In this document: piece after piece, positions 44,476-54,487 of the stretch
Layout of the letters: the number at the start of each line of letters is the position of its first letter
Position numbering within the stretch: position 1 is the first letter of the stretch
Source: Virgibacillus chiguensis
Lineage (GTDB): Bacteria; Bacillota; Bacilli; Bacillales; Amphibacillaceae
Assembly: GCF_900129865.1 (NCBI RefSeq)
Contig: NZ_FQXD01000007.1
Location: 4,221-68,220, forward strand
Direction: 5' to 3'
DNA: 64,000 bases
Made by a program: the position numbers and the translations under genes
The notes under the pieces: generated by a model
The model's database searches: none
What the model was told of the DNA's origin: nothing
The model's input: only the letters and a program-made list of their open reading frames with translations

Positions 44476-44736
44476 TTATCTACTTTTCACAAGCAACTGC
44501 ACTGCTTCCTGAATTAATTCGTCGGTGTTGCCACCTTTTTCTTGTTCTTCACGGATACAACGCTCTAAATTTTGACTAACAATTAATGCCGCTGTGCGAT
44601 CGATAGCATTTCTAGCTGCTGACATTTGTGCAACAACCTCACGACAATCTTTGTTTTGCTCCATCATTCGTTGCAATCCTCTGATTTGTCCCTCTATTCG
44701 TTTCATTCGATTAATAACTTTTGTATCGTATTCCAC
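44476..44736 (-). CDS. CsoR/CstR-family repressor (persulfide-type cysteines)
   Basis: An 86-residue all-helical DUF156 repressor. Counting from GTG 44736 (GGAGGAG upstream) the only cysteines are Cys31 (NKDCREVV) and Cys60 (QNLERC), and the metal-binding His of CsoR between them is absent. This is the CstR pattern, which senses sulfane sulfur/persulfides by forming di- or trisulfides rather than binding Cu(I). No rhodanese or sulfur-dioxygenase gene is adjacent, which is unusual for CstR. Separate from the ars operon by 108 bp. Confidence 0.85.
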   Translation of the reverse strand: MEYDTKVINRMKRIEGQIRGLQRMMEQNKDCREVVAQMSAARNAIDRTAALIVSQNLERCIREEQEKGGNTDELIQEAVQLLVKSR

Positions 44737-44819
44737 TTTTGCTCCTCCTCCACGATAGTTTGCAGTGTAATTACTAGCAAGCAAGATTTTCTACTAAAGA
44801 ACGAATAAAAGCTTTCTAG

Positions 44820-46070
44820 TTATACTTTACTTCCTTCATCTGTTTTCACGTTTTTCAATATTTGTACCCGTTTAATCATACGTTCGTCGACTTCTAAGAT
44901 GCGATACGTTAATTGGTCATCTTGAAATTCTTCTCCTTCATGAGGAAAACGATGCATTTTTTTTAACAGGTAACCAGCCAAAATATCCTCATCATCTATA
45001 ATGTTTATGTGAAAAATAGTATTTAGTCGATGCAAGGAAATTTTGCCATTACAAATAATTTCCTTATCTGTCACTTTTTCCACAAGCGGTTCATTACCTC
45101 GGTCGGTTTCATCCTCGATTTCTAATCCAATTAAAAGTTCAATAATATCTTCCTGTGTAATAATACCTTCTGTTCCACCATATTCATCTAACACAATTGC
45201 CATATGCTTTTTTTCTTGGATCATTTTGCGAAAAACCCAATCTACAGCGTGGAATTCAAACACGATCAATGGATTCATATCACTAAAAGATTCGAGTGAT
45301 TTATCTGGTTCCATCGACCATGACAACAAATATTTTGAATGAAAGACACCTATTATCATATCGATATCCGCTTCATAAATAGGGTATCGTGTGAAGGGGT
45401 TTTGAATGGCTATGTTACGTACTTCCTCAAAATCCGAATCACTAGGTAGTGCTACAATATCAACTCTTGGCGTTTTTAAGGCGTCCTTTACATTTAAATT
45501 ACTAAACTCAAGCACACCTTTAATCCGATGTGATTCATCCTGCTTGAATATCCCTTCTGTACGCGCAAGATCAACCATTGCTCTGATTTCATCTCGAGAC
45601 ACCGATGCATCCGATTCTTGACCTTTTGATAAATATTTAATAATAAACCCTGTGATGGCATTTAGTAACATCGTTAACGGTCGAAAAATGAAAACAACAG
45701 CTCGAATTACGGGGTAAACAATGTAGGCGATCCGATCAGGAAACGCAGCTGCCACAGATTTTGGTATTACCTCTGCAAAAATGATAATCGTAATGGTCAA
45801 TATAGCAGATGCAATCCCGACATTCACTCCGTATTCCATTGCGACTATGGTTACCAATGTAGGCAAAAGAATATTTGCAATATTATTCCCAATTAATATT
45901 GACGTAATAAATTGCTCGGGTTTTGAAACTAATTGAAGCAATTTATCCGCCCGTTTATCATCATGACTTGCTTTTGTTTGTAATTTCATTTTATTTGCGG
46001 CAGTTAAAGCTGTCTCACTACCAGAGAAGAAAAATGATACGAATAATAAAGCAATGATCGCAATGATCAC
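44820..46070 (-). CDS. CNNM/CBS/CorC-domain membrane protein (HlyC/CorC family)
   Basis: A 416-residue protein: N-terminal CNNM domain with four helices (1-170; SFFFSGSETALTAANK start and FAEVIPKSVAA), a CBS pair (about 205-330; TPRVDIVALPSD and VLDEYGGTEGIITQEDIIELL) and a C-terminal CorC_HlyC domain. GTG start with AGGGGG upstream. Family members take part in Mg2+/Co2+ homeostasis and are not true haemolysins. Single gene. Confidence 0.9.
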   Translation of the reverse strand: MIIAIIALLFVSFFFSGSETALTAANKMKLQTKASHDDKRADKLLQLVSKPEQFITSILIGNNIANILLPTLVTIVAMEYGVNVGIASAILTITIIIFAEVIPKSVAAAFPDRIAYIVYPVIRAVVFIFRPLTMLLNAITGFIIKYLSKGQESDASVSRDEIRAMVDLARTEGIFKQDESHRIKGVLEFSNLNVKDALKTPRVDIVALPSDSDFEEVRNIAIQNPFTRYPIYEADIDMIIGVFHSKYLLSWSMEPDKSLESFSDMNPLIVFEFHAVDWVFRKMIQEKKHMAIVLDEYGGTEGIITQEDIIELLIGLEIEDETDRGNEPLVEKVTDKEIICNGKISLHRLNTIFHINIIDDEDILAGYLLKKMHRFPHEGEEFQDDQLTYRILEVDERMIKRVQILKNVKTDEGSKV

Positions 46071-46501
46071 CTTTATATGCCCCCTTATGTATGCAAAATA
46101 ACTAATTTTTACTAGCGTTTGTATATCTTCTTTCTATCATACATGGATTTTAACGGAATATAAAGTCATACTATACATGATGGAGTAATTGTTTTTCCTT
46201 TTTATGGAATCACCGATAACAAACCTATTATTCTTAATAAACAATGGGCTAATACAATTTCTATTTGCAGTAAAAAATATGATATGATAATTAGGCGCCA
46301 TTTTTTGACTTTGGAAAAAATAAGGGTAATTCAGTTCTCCACTGCTAAAAAAAGCAAGCATCATTCAGTAAAAGAGCAGGCTTCCTCACAAGGATGGCTT
46401 ATTACTTCAAATTTATACAGTGAAATTTCAATGCGTGGACTTTTTCTTTTATTCCACAAGGATTGTTTAATAGCCCAAGGGTATAACCCGGAGGCCTCTT
46501 A
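46071..46501. other. Intergenic, nothing identified
   Basis: Over 400 bp upstream of the CorC-type gene. Two small overlapping frames exist but have no ribosome binding site or plausible sequence; no repeat or RNA structure was recognised. Confidence 0.45.
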
Positions 46502-46768
46502 GAACAAAGGCTCGGGGCGCCCGTTTAGCAACGTAGCGAGTGGAGCGAATCAACGAAAGTTTTAAGAATCATGCTCCTGCAACAGGAGTATGCCGACACC
46601 CTCCGGCAAGCCCGTCTTTAGTCGGCCTTCCTATTTAGAACGAACCGATGATGACTTAGCTTAGGGCGATTCGTGAAGTCGCCTAGTTGCTGGGCGCTGG
46701 AGCCAGACGTGGCTAAATAACTTAGTAAGTTTATCCACAGCTGCTAAATTTTATAATTTCCTAGACCA
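46502..46768 (+). repeat. Repeat family A, full-length reference copy 7
   Basis: Most complete copy (267 bp): GAACAAAGGCTCGGGGCGCC start; GCAACGTAGCGAGTGGAGCG; hairpin CTCCTG-CAA-CAGGAG; outer stem GCCGAC/GTCGGC around CTCCGGCAAGCCCGTC; small stem GCGA/TCGC; CTAGTTGCTGGGCGCTGGAG; GTGGCTAAATAACTTAGTAA; end TTTATAATTTCCTAGACC. Non-coding in all frames. Confidence 0.9.
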
Positions 46769-46959
46769 CGAAAAAAGTGATTGAGATGCTGTTATCTCCC
46801 ACTTTGGCTTGTTCAACGCACATCTTCATTTTGGAAGTACGGGATTCTTACAGCAACTTATATCCGCAATAAATCAGCACATACTTTACAGTCCCTAACG
46901 AAATGTAAAACATCATTATAAAAAGTAGCATATAGGGGTGCTTATACGGAGGCGTTTCC

Positions 46960-48015
46960 ATGAAGAAAATATTACAAATAGCGAGTGCATTTATTGGTAT
47001 CATTGTGGGGGCTGGATTTGCCTCCGGGCAAGAGATATTACAATATTTTACTAGCTTCGGTTACATTGGAACAATTGGTGTTATTATTTCAACGGCTTTA
47101 TTTACTTATTTAGGTATGATTTTAACTCGATTAGGGAGCCAAACACAAACCACCTCTCATCGGGATGTTATCTATTTTATTAGCGGTCGACATTTAGGTA
47201 TAATCGTCGATTATATTATTGTATTTACGTTATTCGGCGTCGGTGTTGTTATGATTGCTGGTGCTGGCTCTATTTTCAACCAACAATTTGGACTACCTGC
47301 TTTTGTTGGAATTACAACGATGACTATAATCGTTATACTTACTGTCATGCTTGATATTCATCGCGTTGTGCAAATTATTGCTAGTATTGCTCCATTTCTC
47401 ATCTTCATGGTAATGCTTATCTCGATTTATAGCTTATTAACCATGGACCATTCCTTCGCAAAAATGGAGCCTATTGCTTTAGAACAAACTTCAGCTGTAT
47501 CAAATTGGTTGCTTTCTGCTGTCAATTACGTTTCCTATAATATCGCTTTAGGTGCATCTATGGCGCTAGTGATGGGAGGAGCTGAACCTAATAGACGCAA
47601 AGCCACTATTGGCGGTTTGTTAGGTGGTTTAGGTATTGGGATATTAATACTGTTTAACCACTTAGCTATCTTTTCCAATATGGAGCTTGTAGCTAATTAT
47701 GAAATGCCCATTTTAAAGATTGCGGACGATATGTCTCCTATTTTAGGAATGGTGTACTCTGTCATTCTGTTTGGGATGATTTTTAACACGGCAGTTAGTA
47801 TGTTCTTTTCTTTTAGTGCGCGATTTAAACCAAGTGGAACATCAGCCTTTCGTCGCTTTAGTATCATTACTATTTTGCTTGCATTTGCACTTAGCTTTGT
47901 AGGCTTCACCAAATTAGTATCGTTTTTCTATCCTTTTATTGGATATATGGGGTTGTTTTTAATTGTTGTACTGATTATTGCACCTTTTCGATTACGATCG
48001 CATGCTAAGAAGTAG
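46960..48015 (+). CDS. YkvI-family membrane transporter
   Basis: A 351-residue polytopic membrane protein with about ten helices of the APC-like YkvI family. Opening FIGIIVGAGFASGQEILQYF is the substrate-binding first helix typical of amino-acid/cation symporters of this fold; NYVSYNIALGASMALVMGG is another core helix. GGAGGCG precedes the ATG. Substrate not known. Monocistronic. Confidence 0.8.
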   Translation: MKKILQIASAFIGIIVGAGFASGQEILQYFTSFGYIGTIGVIISTALFTYLGMILTRLGSQTQTTSHRDVIYFISGRHLGIIVDYIIVFTLFGVGVVMIAGAGSIFNQQFGLPAFVGITTMTIIVILTVMLDIHRVVQIIASIAPFLIFMVMLISIYSLLTMDHSFAKMEPIALEQTSAVSNWLLSAVNYVSYNIALGASMALVMGGAEPNRRKATIGGLLGGLGIGILILFNHLAIFSNMELVANYEMPILKIADDMSPILGMVYSVILFGMIFNTAVSMFFSFSARFKPSGTSAFRRFSIITILLAFALSFVGFTKLVSFFYPFIGYMGLFLIVVLIIAPFRLRSHAKK

Positions 48016-48127
48016 ACATGCGTAACCATAGCATGTGAATTTGCATCGTTATTTGTCAAGAATGTTGGGTATTAAGCCGTTATTCTAGTATAATAGTTCG
48101 TGTAGAAGAATAAACCTGGAGGGAAGC

Positions 48128-48835
48128 ATGTTGCTTAAAGAATGGTTACAAGAAGCGAAATACACGGTTGTATTCACAGGAGCTGGCATGTCAACAGAAA
48201 GTGGGTTACCTGATTTCCGCTCTGCTAACAAAGGTCTATGGAGACAAAAAGATCCTAGTAAGATTGCCTCCACAGATGCACTAAACTCTAATGTCGAAGC
48301 ATTTATTGCGTTTTACCGGGAACGAGTAGTAGGTGTTAAAACATATCAGCCGCATGAAGGGCACTATATTTTAGCCGATTGGGAAAAACAAGGACGTATT
48401 CAATCGATCATTACCCAAAACGTAGATGGCTTTCATCAACAAGCTGGGAATATGCGGGTCGCTGAACTACATGGAACGCTGCAAAAGCTACACTGTCAAT
48501 CTTGTGGAAAAGAATATAGTAGTGAGGAATATGTAAATAAAGATTACTACTGTTCTTGCCAAGGGGTTCTTCGCCCTTCCATTGTTCTGTTCGGGGAAAC
48601 CTTACCGATGGACGCCTTTCAATTTGCGTTAGAAGAAACAGAAAAAGCGGATTTATTTATTGTACTTGGTTCTTCTTTAAGCGTAACCCCCGCCAATCAA
48701 TTTCCGCTGATTGCGAAAGAAAATGGTTCTAAGTTAGTTATTGTCAATCAGGAGCCGACAGAATTAGACCGCTATGCCGATCAACTCATTCATAATCGTT
48801 CCATTGGTGAAGTATTAAAAGAAATAAACCAATAA
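48128..48835 (+). CDS. NAD-dependent protein deacylase (sirtuin)
   Basis: A 235-residue Sir2-family deacylase (CobB/SrtN-like). NAD site GAGMSTESGLPDFRS (about residues 18-32), catalytic TQNVDGFHQQAG with ELHGTL His, and a structural zinc site from CQSC ... CSC cysteines. GGAGGGAAGC lies before ATG 48128. Removes acetyl/acyl groups from lysines, e.g. of acetyl-CoA synthetase. Confidence 0.93.
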   Translation: MLLKEWLQEAKYTVVFTGAGMSTESGLPDFRSANKGLWRQKDPSKIASTDALNSNVEAFIAFYRERVVGVKTYQPHEGHYILADWEKQGRIQSIITQNVDGFHQQAGNMRVAELHGTLQKLHCQSCGKEYSSEEYVNKDYYCSCQGVLRPSIVLFGETLPMDAFQFALEETEKADLFIVLGSSLSVTPANQFPLIAKENGSKLVIVNQEPTELDRYADQLIHNRSIGEVLKEINQ

Positions 48836-49006
48836 GCCTCACGATAAAGTGTTTATCCCTATAAGGGTAATCAGCGCCTTTCTAAAAACGTAACTTATTG
48901 TATTAAAAACACCTTATATACGAGATAAACCTTAAAAGCATTTTTCTATAGTGTAAATTATACCTCATCAACATAAACGCTGTTAGGTTCCTATAGTGAA
49001 AATGGA

Positions 49007-49051
49007 AGAGTCGATGCAATCGCTTGTTTAACAAGTGACGGCATCGACTCT
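49007..49051. terminator. Bidirectional terminator
   Basis: AGAGTCGATGC/GCATCGACTCT, 11 bp, with an inner CTTGTT/AACAAG stem in the loop, between the convergent sirtuin and ypjP-like genes. Confidence 0.7.
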
Positions 49052-49058
49052 ATATGTG

Positions 49059-49634
49059 TTACGTCATCCATTTTGGTGGCGTATTTTTATCCCAAAAAAT
49101 CTCTCCAATTTCATAATGTGTCTCAAATTGATCTGTATTTAAATGATAATGAAAGTTAAACCAATGCCCTTCTAATGGCCGATGAACTCTCCTCACATGA
49201 AACTTCACTACATTTTCCTGTTTATGATAATCATAAACATGGAAAATTCGCTCGCCATATCCGCTAGAAGGGTCTTCCGTAATCCCATAATGAGATATGG
49301 GCTCTCCATTTTCATCTAGCATTACCGTTTCCATAACTTGCTCTATTTTAGGGAGAATAACAGTAGTAAACTCATCCGCGACACGTTCTGATATTCTCGG
49401 CCCCATTTTACGCAACACTTGTTCCTTCGCTTTTTCTGATAATGCTACCCTTGGATCGACGAAAGGAGGAGTTTCTTCTAAGACAACAGTGCTTGACTGT
49501 TCACTAACATCGGAATCCGAATTCATTCGAGGTTTTGCCTCCACCGATTCTTGTGTTAGCGAAGTAGGTACATACATGCCTAGTGTTACAAAGGCAATTG
49601 CCATAACCGCTATTTTCTTCATCCACCGCTTCAT
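49059..49634 (-). CDS. YpjP-like secreted protein
   Basis: A 191-residue extracytoplasmic protein with an N-terminal signal peptide (KKIAVMAIAFVTLGMYVPTS, cleavage likely after it) and a mature domain with SSGYGERIFHVYDY and WFNFHYHLNTDQFETH, ending FWDKNTPPKWM, the pattern of Bacillus YpjP. Function unknown. GGAGG in front of the ATG. Confidence 0.78.
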   Translation of the reverse strand: MKRWMKKIAVMAIAFVTLGMYVPTSLTQESVEAKPRMNSDSDVSEQSSTVVLEETPPFVDPRVALSEKAKEQVLRKMGPRISERVADEFTTVILPKIEQVMETVMLDENGEPISHYGITEDPSSGYGERIFHVYDYHKQENVVKFHVRRVHRPLEGHWFNFHYHLNTDQFETHYEIGEIFWDKNTPPKWMT

Positions 49635-49908
49635 CTTAGGAGCCCTCCTCTCTCTACCTGTTACTTAAATTTTACCATTTTCTGATCATTTGTCTATATT
49701 ATTTTTGTAACCGCAACCGTTTGTAAAGAATAATTAATCTTTTTGCAATAATGATATGGGATCATACACATTTCTGCCTATCTATCTGAGACGCCCCCTC
49801 CTATTTGTAGGCCTCTCTTCTGAATTGCATAGCGTATTTTTTAGAACGTTCGCCTAAGGATAAACGTCCAATTATAACATGCGTGCAACAACACAGTTAT
49901 TGGCTTAT

Positions 49909-51315
49909 CTACAATGATCGATGGACGGTTTTCCTTCCATCATAGGAGTAGACAATTCCCTTTTCATCAATCATCGTTTCTAGGCATACCGTACGTCCCC
50001 ATAGCTGATAAATATATGGCAATACATGTTCTAAATAGGCAACATCTAACTCTGTCCCTTCATAATGATGCTTCAAATATAACTCACCATTGCGTAAATA
50101 ATCACCGTCTTCTACAGTAATATACGGAAACCCACCATTCACCCGCATTGCTACAAGCTGATCACGAATGTTTTCATAATCTTTATTCGTAATTTGATAA
50201 TTCCTTCCCTTTCTTTCAAACAAATATAAGTCCTCTCGCTGTACGAGATCCTTCGTTAAATAATTACGTAAAAAAGAAATATCTGATTCTAGCTCTCTAA
50301 CTTCAAATATTTTTTCTCTTCCAGAATGGGGTTTTACTCCTCGTAGCTTCATTTCCTCTGTAGGTTGATTGTAGCGTTCTTCTATATCTTCTAATACTTT
50401 TAATCCTAAATAATAAGGATTTAATTGACGAGTAGAAGGCTGTACCACCCCTGCATGCAACGAAGCAAACTCAATCGTCTCCTCGCTACTTAAATCCATT
50501 TCTCTTAAAATTCGTTGGTGCCAATACGAAGCCCAGCCTTCATTCATGATTTTCGTTTCCATCTGCGGCCAAAAATAAAGCATTTCTTCCCGCATCATGG
50601 TTAGAATATCGCGCTGCCAATCCGCTAACTCTTTACTATAGGATTCTAAAAATAATAACAGATCTTTTTCTGGCTGTGGCGGGAATTTCTTTTTGTATTT
50701 TTCAATCGCTGGTTTCTTCATTACTTCAGCATCTAAATCCCACAAATCATCATAAGGCGTTTTCTGTTTGGGAGAATCTTTTTCCAAGGCTTCCATCTCT
50801 TCATAGCTTAGCCTTGACCGGAAGAGTGTTGGATCAACATGCTCTTGGATAGCTAAAACCGCATCTAAAAACTGCTCCACTTCCTTCTTTCCATACACCA
50901 TTTCATAATGAGCAATTCGCTCAGCTGTTGCTGTCATGCTCTCTACCATATCACGCCGTGTATTTGAAAACCGAATATTATTTTTAAAAAAATCACTATG
51001 CGCCAAAACGTGAGCAATAATTAATTTATTTTGAATGAGGCTATTCGTATCTAATAAAAAGGCATAGCATGGATCCGAGTTAATTACTAATTCATAAATT
51101 TGGCTTAATCCTAAGTCATATTGCAACTTCATTCGATGAAACTGTTTTCCAAAACTCCAATGACTGTATCGTGTCGGCATTCCATATGCTCCAAACGTAT
51201 AAATAATATCAGCAGGACAGATTTCATAACGCATCGGATAAAAATCGAGACCGAACCCAGAGGCTATCTCGGTAATTTCTGCAATTGCATGATTCAGTTC
51301 TTTCGTATCTGTCAC
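49909..51315 (-). CDS. spoVR: SpoVR family protein
   Basis: A 468-residue SpoVR protein, needed in Bacillus for normal spore cortex formation and, as YcgB in enterics, linked to the PrkA/YeaG stress kinase pathway. Landmarks: [34 protein letters not shown] and [18 protein letters not shown]; His/Glu-rich centre. GTG start behind GGAGGG. prkA and yhbH lie 7-10 kb downstream in this window on the same strand. Confidence 0.93.
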   Translation of the reverse strand: MTDTKELNHAIAEITEIASGFGLDFYPMRYEICPADIIYTFGAYGMPTRYSHWSFGKQFHRMKLQYDLGLSQIYELVINSDPCYAFLLDTNSLIQNKLIIAHVLAHSDFFKNNIRFSNTRRDMVESMTATAERIAHYEMVYGKKEVEQFLDAVLAIQEHVDPTLFRSRLSYEEMEALEKDSPKQKTPYDDLWDLDAEVMKKPAIEKYKKKFPPQPEKDLLLFLESYSKELADWQRDILTMMREEMLYFWPQMETKIMNEGWASYWHQRILREMDLSSEETIEFASLHAGVVQPSTRQLNPYYLGLKVLEDIEERYNQPTEEMKLRGVKPHSGREKIFEVRELESDISFLRNYLTKDLVQREDLYLFERKGRNYQITNKDYENIRDQLVAMRVNGGFPYITVEDGDYLRNGELYLKHHYEGTELDVAYLEHVLPYIYQLWGRTVCLETMIDEKGIVYSYDGRKTVHRSL

Positions 51316-51652
51316 GCAAATCCCTCCAATTCACTTTTTAGCCCGGTAGAAAATACTGTAGACTTCCACAAACGTAATGGAGAAATAACAGTAACTTCAT
51401 CCCGCTTTTCTTATGTGACTTTAGGCTACATCCTTGCGAGTACGTACAATCATGCCAAGAAAAATAAACCTCTATAGATTACACGTTTACTTTATAGTTT
51501 ATGAATGAAAAAGAAATTGATGACTTCGCTCGTTTAATCTAGAAAGCACCATATTGGTTCACCTCATTTTCATCCCAGTTGGTGATCCAATCGTTTTCTA
51601 TAGTAAGAAGTAAGCTTATTCGACCGTTGATTCCATTTTAAAAATAAAACTA

Positions 51653-51696
51653 TTGCATTTTTTCAACCTTTACCATATAATTTGCACTAAGGAAAC
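51653..51696 (+). promoter_or_regulatory. Promoter with MntR-like box
   Basis: TTGCAT (51653) and TATAAT (51676) with 17-bp spacing form a strong sigma-A promoter. TTTGCACTAAGGAAAC (51681-51696) overlaps its end and matches the Bacillus MntR operator TTTGCCTTAAGGAAAC at 14 of 16 positions (consensus from memory). Confidence 0.72.
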
Positions 51697-51765
51697 AATT
51701 TAACTGGATGTAAATAATTTTTAAAGGAGCTAACATCTACTTGTTAGTCATTTTTTTAAAGTTAT

Positions 51766-51781
51766 TTTGCGTTAGGTAAAC
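51766..51781 (+). promoter_or_regulatory. Second MntR-like box
   Basis: TTTGCGTTAGGTAAAC, 13 of 16 matches to the same operator, 24 bp before the binding-protein gene start; could add a roadblock to transcription under manganese excess. Confidence 0.5.
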
Positions 51782-51805
51782 ATAATTAGAGAGGGGAACA
51801 AATGA

Positions 51806-52741
51806 ATGAAGAAAATAGGCTTTATCAGTTTTACGATCCTACTTATCGCATTTCTTACAGGTTGCGGATCAAGTGCCAAGGACGCCGCCGGTGGCTCAAG
51901 TGAAAAACCTGTTAAAGTAGTTGCTACTATCGCACAAATTGGAGATGTTGTTGAGAATATTGGCGGTGATCATGTAGATGTTTATAGCATTATGGGACCC
52001 GGAACGGATCCGCATCTTTATAATGCGGTACAGGGAGATATTCAACAAATGACCGAAGCAGAAATTATTTTTTACAATGGGCTTCATTTAGAAGGGCAAA
52101 TGGGTGAAATATTTGAAGAAATGCGCCAAGATAAACCAACCATTCCTGTGGCAGAAAGTATACCAGAGGACAAGCTGCTTGCAGATCCCGAAAGCCCTGA
52201 AGTAAGTGATCCCCATGTTTGGTTTGATATTGAATTGTGGAAATATGCAGCTGAGTCCATTCGCGATGGACTCAGCGAATTAGATCCAGACAACAAAGAG
52301 ACTTACGAAAAAAACACAGAAGCATATATGAAAGAATTAGATGAACTACATGCTTATGCAAAGGAACGCTTCAATGAAATTCCAGAAGAAAGCCGTGTAC
52401 TTGTAACTGCCCATGATGCGTTTAATTACTTCGGCAAAGCGTTCGAGTTTGAAGTAATGGGATTACAAGGACTAAGTACGGAATCCGATTATGGTGTGAA
52501 CGATATTCAACGAATCATTGATGTGTTAGTAGAACGAAACATTAAAGGTGTATTTGTGGAAAGCAGTGTGTCCGAGCGGTCGATTAACGCCGTTGTAGAA
52601 GGGGCAAAAGAAAAAGGACATGACGTTTCTATTGGTGGTGAACTTTATTCTGATGCAATGGGTGAAGCAGGCACAGAAGAAGGAACTTATATTGGCATGT
52701 TTAGGCACAATATTGACACCATTGTAGAAGCCTTAAAATAA
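51806..52741 (+). CDS. mntA: Manganese ABC transporter, substrate-binding lipoprotein
   Basis: A 311-residue cluster A-I (TroA/MntC-type) metal-binding lipoprotein. Signal with lipobox LTGC (Cys20). Metal ligands: His in DPHLYN (about 71), His in the SDPHVWFD segment (about 138), Glu in the C-terminal half and Asp near IGGELYSDAMG. Absence of a His-rich loop argues for Mn rather than Zn. ATG 51806 follows GAGGGGAAC. First gene of an A-B-C-D operon behind MntR-like boxes. Confidence 0.88.
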   Translation: MKKIGFISFTILLIAFLTGCGSSAKDAAGGSSEKPVKVVATIAQIGDVVENIGGDHVDVYSIMGPGTDPHLYNAVQGDIQQMTEAEIIFYNGLHLEGQMGEIFEEMRQDKPTIPVAESIPEDKLLADPESPEVSDPHVWFDIELWKYAAESIRDGLSELDPDNKETYEKNTEAYMKELDELHAYAKERFNEIPEESRVLVTAHDAFNYFGKAFEFEVMGLQGLSTESDYGVNDIQRIIDVLVERNIKGVFVESSVSERSINAVVEGAKEKGHDVSIGGELYSDAMGEAGTEEGTYIGMFRHNIDTIVEALK

Positions 52742-52861
52742 AACGCACTTCCGTATAGGATAAAAAGCATGTTGGGGCTGTTATTTCACAGTGAACCGCT
52801 AGCTTTCTGTGCAACAAAATTACAAGCCCCTTCGATGCAAAATAAAAGGAGGAACGACAAG

Positions 52862-53614
52862 ATGAATGCCTTGACGGTGAGCAATATGTCTGTATCCTAT
52901 GATAAACAACTCGCATTAGAAAATGTTTCTTTTTCTGTCCCTGAAGGGTCGATGACTGGCATCATTGGCCCTAATGGAGCTGGTAAATCAACATTAATCA
53001 AGTCTATTTTACAACTATTACCTACTGTATCAGGGACGGTAGAAGTGTTTAAAAAGCCCTTACGTAGCCAAAGAAAAATAATTGGTTATGTACCTCAACG
53101 TAGTGAAGTAGATTGGGATTTTCCAACCAATGCCCTAGATGTAGTGTTAATGGGAAGGTACAATCATATTGGTATGTTCAAGCGAGCGAGCAAAAAGGAA
53201 GTAACATGGGCAAAACATTGTCTGCAACGGGTAGGCATGCAAGATTATGCCTCTCGCCAAATCAGCCAACTTTCTGGTGGTCAGCAACAACGTGTATTTT
53301 TAGCCCGCGCAATGGCGCAAGATGCAAAAATCTATTTCATGGATGAACCTTTTGCAGGTGTCGATGCGTCCACCGAAAAAGCAATTATTCAATTAATGAA
53401 AGAGTGGAAAAATGAAGGGAAAACCGTTCTCGTTGTGCACCATGACTTACAAACAGTAAATGATTATTTTGACCATGTCCTGTTATTAAATAAAACACCA
53501 ATCGCATACGGAGAAACAAATCGAGTGTTCACACTTGCTAACTTAGAAGAGGCATATGGGGGTAAAATTGCTTTTTTACAACAAGGCCCTAAGGCAGCAA
53601 AGGGGAGTACATAA
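52862..53614 (+). CDS. mntB: Manganese ABC transporter ATPase
   Basis: A 250-residue ABC ATPase of the metal-uptake class: Walker A GPNGAGKST, signature LSGGQQQRVFLARA, Walker B IYFMDEPFAGVD, H-loop VHHDL. The pattern PQRSEVDWDFP in the Q-loop region is typical of Mn/Zn importers. Start 52862 after AAAGGAGGAACG; the longer frame from 52769 is rejected. Followed after 3 bp by the first permease. Confidence 0.92.
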   Translation: MNALTVSNMSVSYDKQLALENVSFSVPEGSMTGIIGPNGAGKSTLIKSILQLLPTVSGTVEVFKKPLRSQRKIIGYVPQRSEVDWDFPTNALDVVLMGRYNHIGMFKRASKKEVTWAKHCLQRVGMQDYASRQISQLSGGQQQRVFLARAMAQDAKIYFMDEPFAGVDASTEKAIIQLMKEWKNEGKTVLVVHHDLQTVNDYFDHVLLLNKTPIAYGETNRVFTLANLEEAYGGKIAFLQQGPKAAKGST

Positions 53615-53617
53615 ACA

Positions 53618-54487
53618 ATGGAACAATTTAGTGCTCTTTTATCAAGTGCCAACTTACAATGGGTATTAATTGGAAGTTTATTGCTCGGTTTTGCAAGTGG
53701 GGTTATCGGCAGTTTCGTTTTATTAAAAAAACAAAGTTTAATTAGTGATGCGATGGCTCATGCTGCATTGCCTGGTGTTTGTATCGTTTATATTCTGTTT
53801 CAGACAAAAACCGTCCCTTATTTACTAACAGGTGCTGCTGTTACGAGCTTAATAGCAACACAGTCTATTCAAACCATTGTGAAATGGTCACGGATTAAAA
53901 CAGATGCGGCTATCGGTATCACATTATCTGTATTCTTCGGGCTTGGCATTGTTCTATTAACCTATATACAACAAAATGCAACGGGTAATCAAGCTGGACT
54001 TGATTCCTTTATTTTCGGGCAAGCCGCTTCTCTCGTTAAAGGAGATGTGCAATTAATTGCAGCTGGCGCATTATGCTTAATCATTCTGACAGCACTATTT
54101 TTCAAAGAATTTAAGATTAGTATCTTTGACCCACAATTTGCTAAGGGATTAGGTTTACCAGTTACCTTTTTCAATGCCGTCCTGTTATTTCTCGTTGTCG
54201 CAGTCGTTGTAATTGGGATTCAAATGGTCGGCGTTGTCCTTATAGCAGCATTATTAATTACGCCACCTATTTCTGCACGTTACTGGACAGACCAGCTCGG
54301 TTGGATGACCATGTTAGCGGGCATATTCGGGGCTATCTCTGGTGTAAGTGGGGCTGTCTTAAGTACAGCAATACAAAATTTACCTACCGGGCCAATTATC
54401 GTATTAAGTGCTTCCGTTATTTTCCTCTTTTCCTTATTGTTTGGGACAAAGAAGGGTTTATTGCTGAAAGGAGGAAGAAATGCATGA
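53618..54487 (+). CDS. mntC: Manganese ABC transporter permease 1
   Basis: A 289-residue ABC-3 family permease with eight to nine helices; SDAMAHAALPGVCI and QMVGVVLIAALLITPP are the family signature segments, and DPQFAKGLGLPV the coupling region. Starts 3 bp after the ATPase and overlaps the next permease by 4 bases. Confidence 0.9.
   Translation: MEQFSALLSSANLQWVLIGSLLLGFASGVIGSFVLLKKQSLISDAMAHAALPGVCIVYILFQTKTVPYLLTGAAVTSLIATQSIQTIVKWSRIKTDAAIGITLSVFFGLGIVLLTYIQQNATGNQAGLDSFIFGQAASLVKGDVQLIAAGALCLIILTALFFKEFKISIFDPQFAKGLGLPVTFFNAVLLFLVVAVVVIGIQMVGVVLIAALLITPPISARYWTDQLGWMTMLAGIFGAISGVSGAVLSTAIQNLPTGPIIVLSASVIFLFSLLFGTKKGLLLKGGRNA

Noticed and set aside
46137-46502. Two small overlapping ORFs upstream of repeat A copy 7
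   Set aside because: No ribosome binding site, implausible composition and no neighbour logic.
1-46768. Dispersed repeats as a CRISPR array
   Set aside because: Copies are kilobases apart, up to 267 bp, with no regular spacers and no cas genes.
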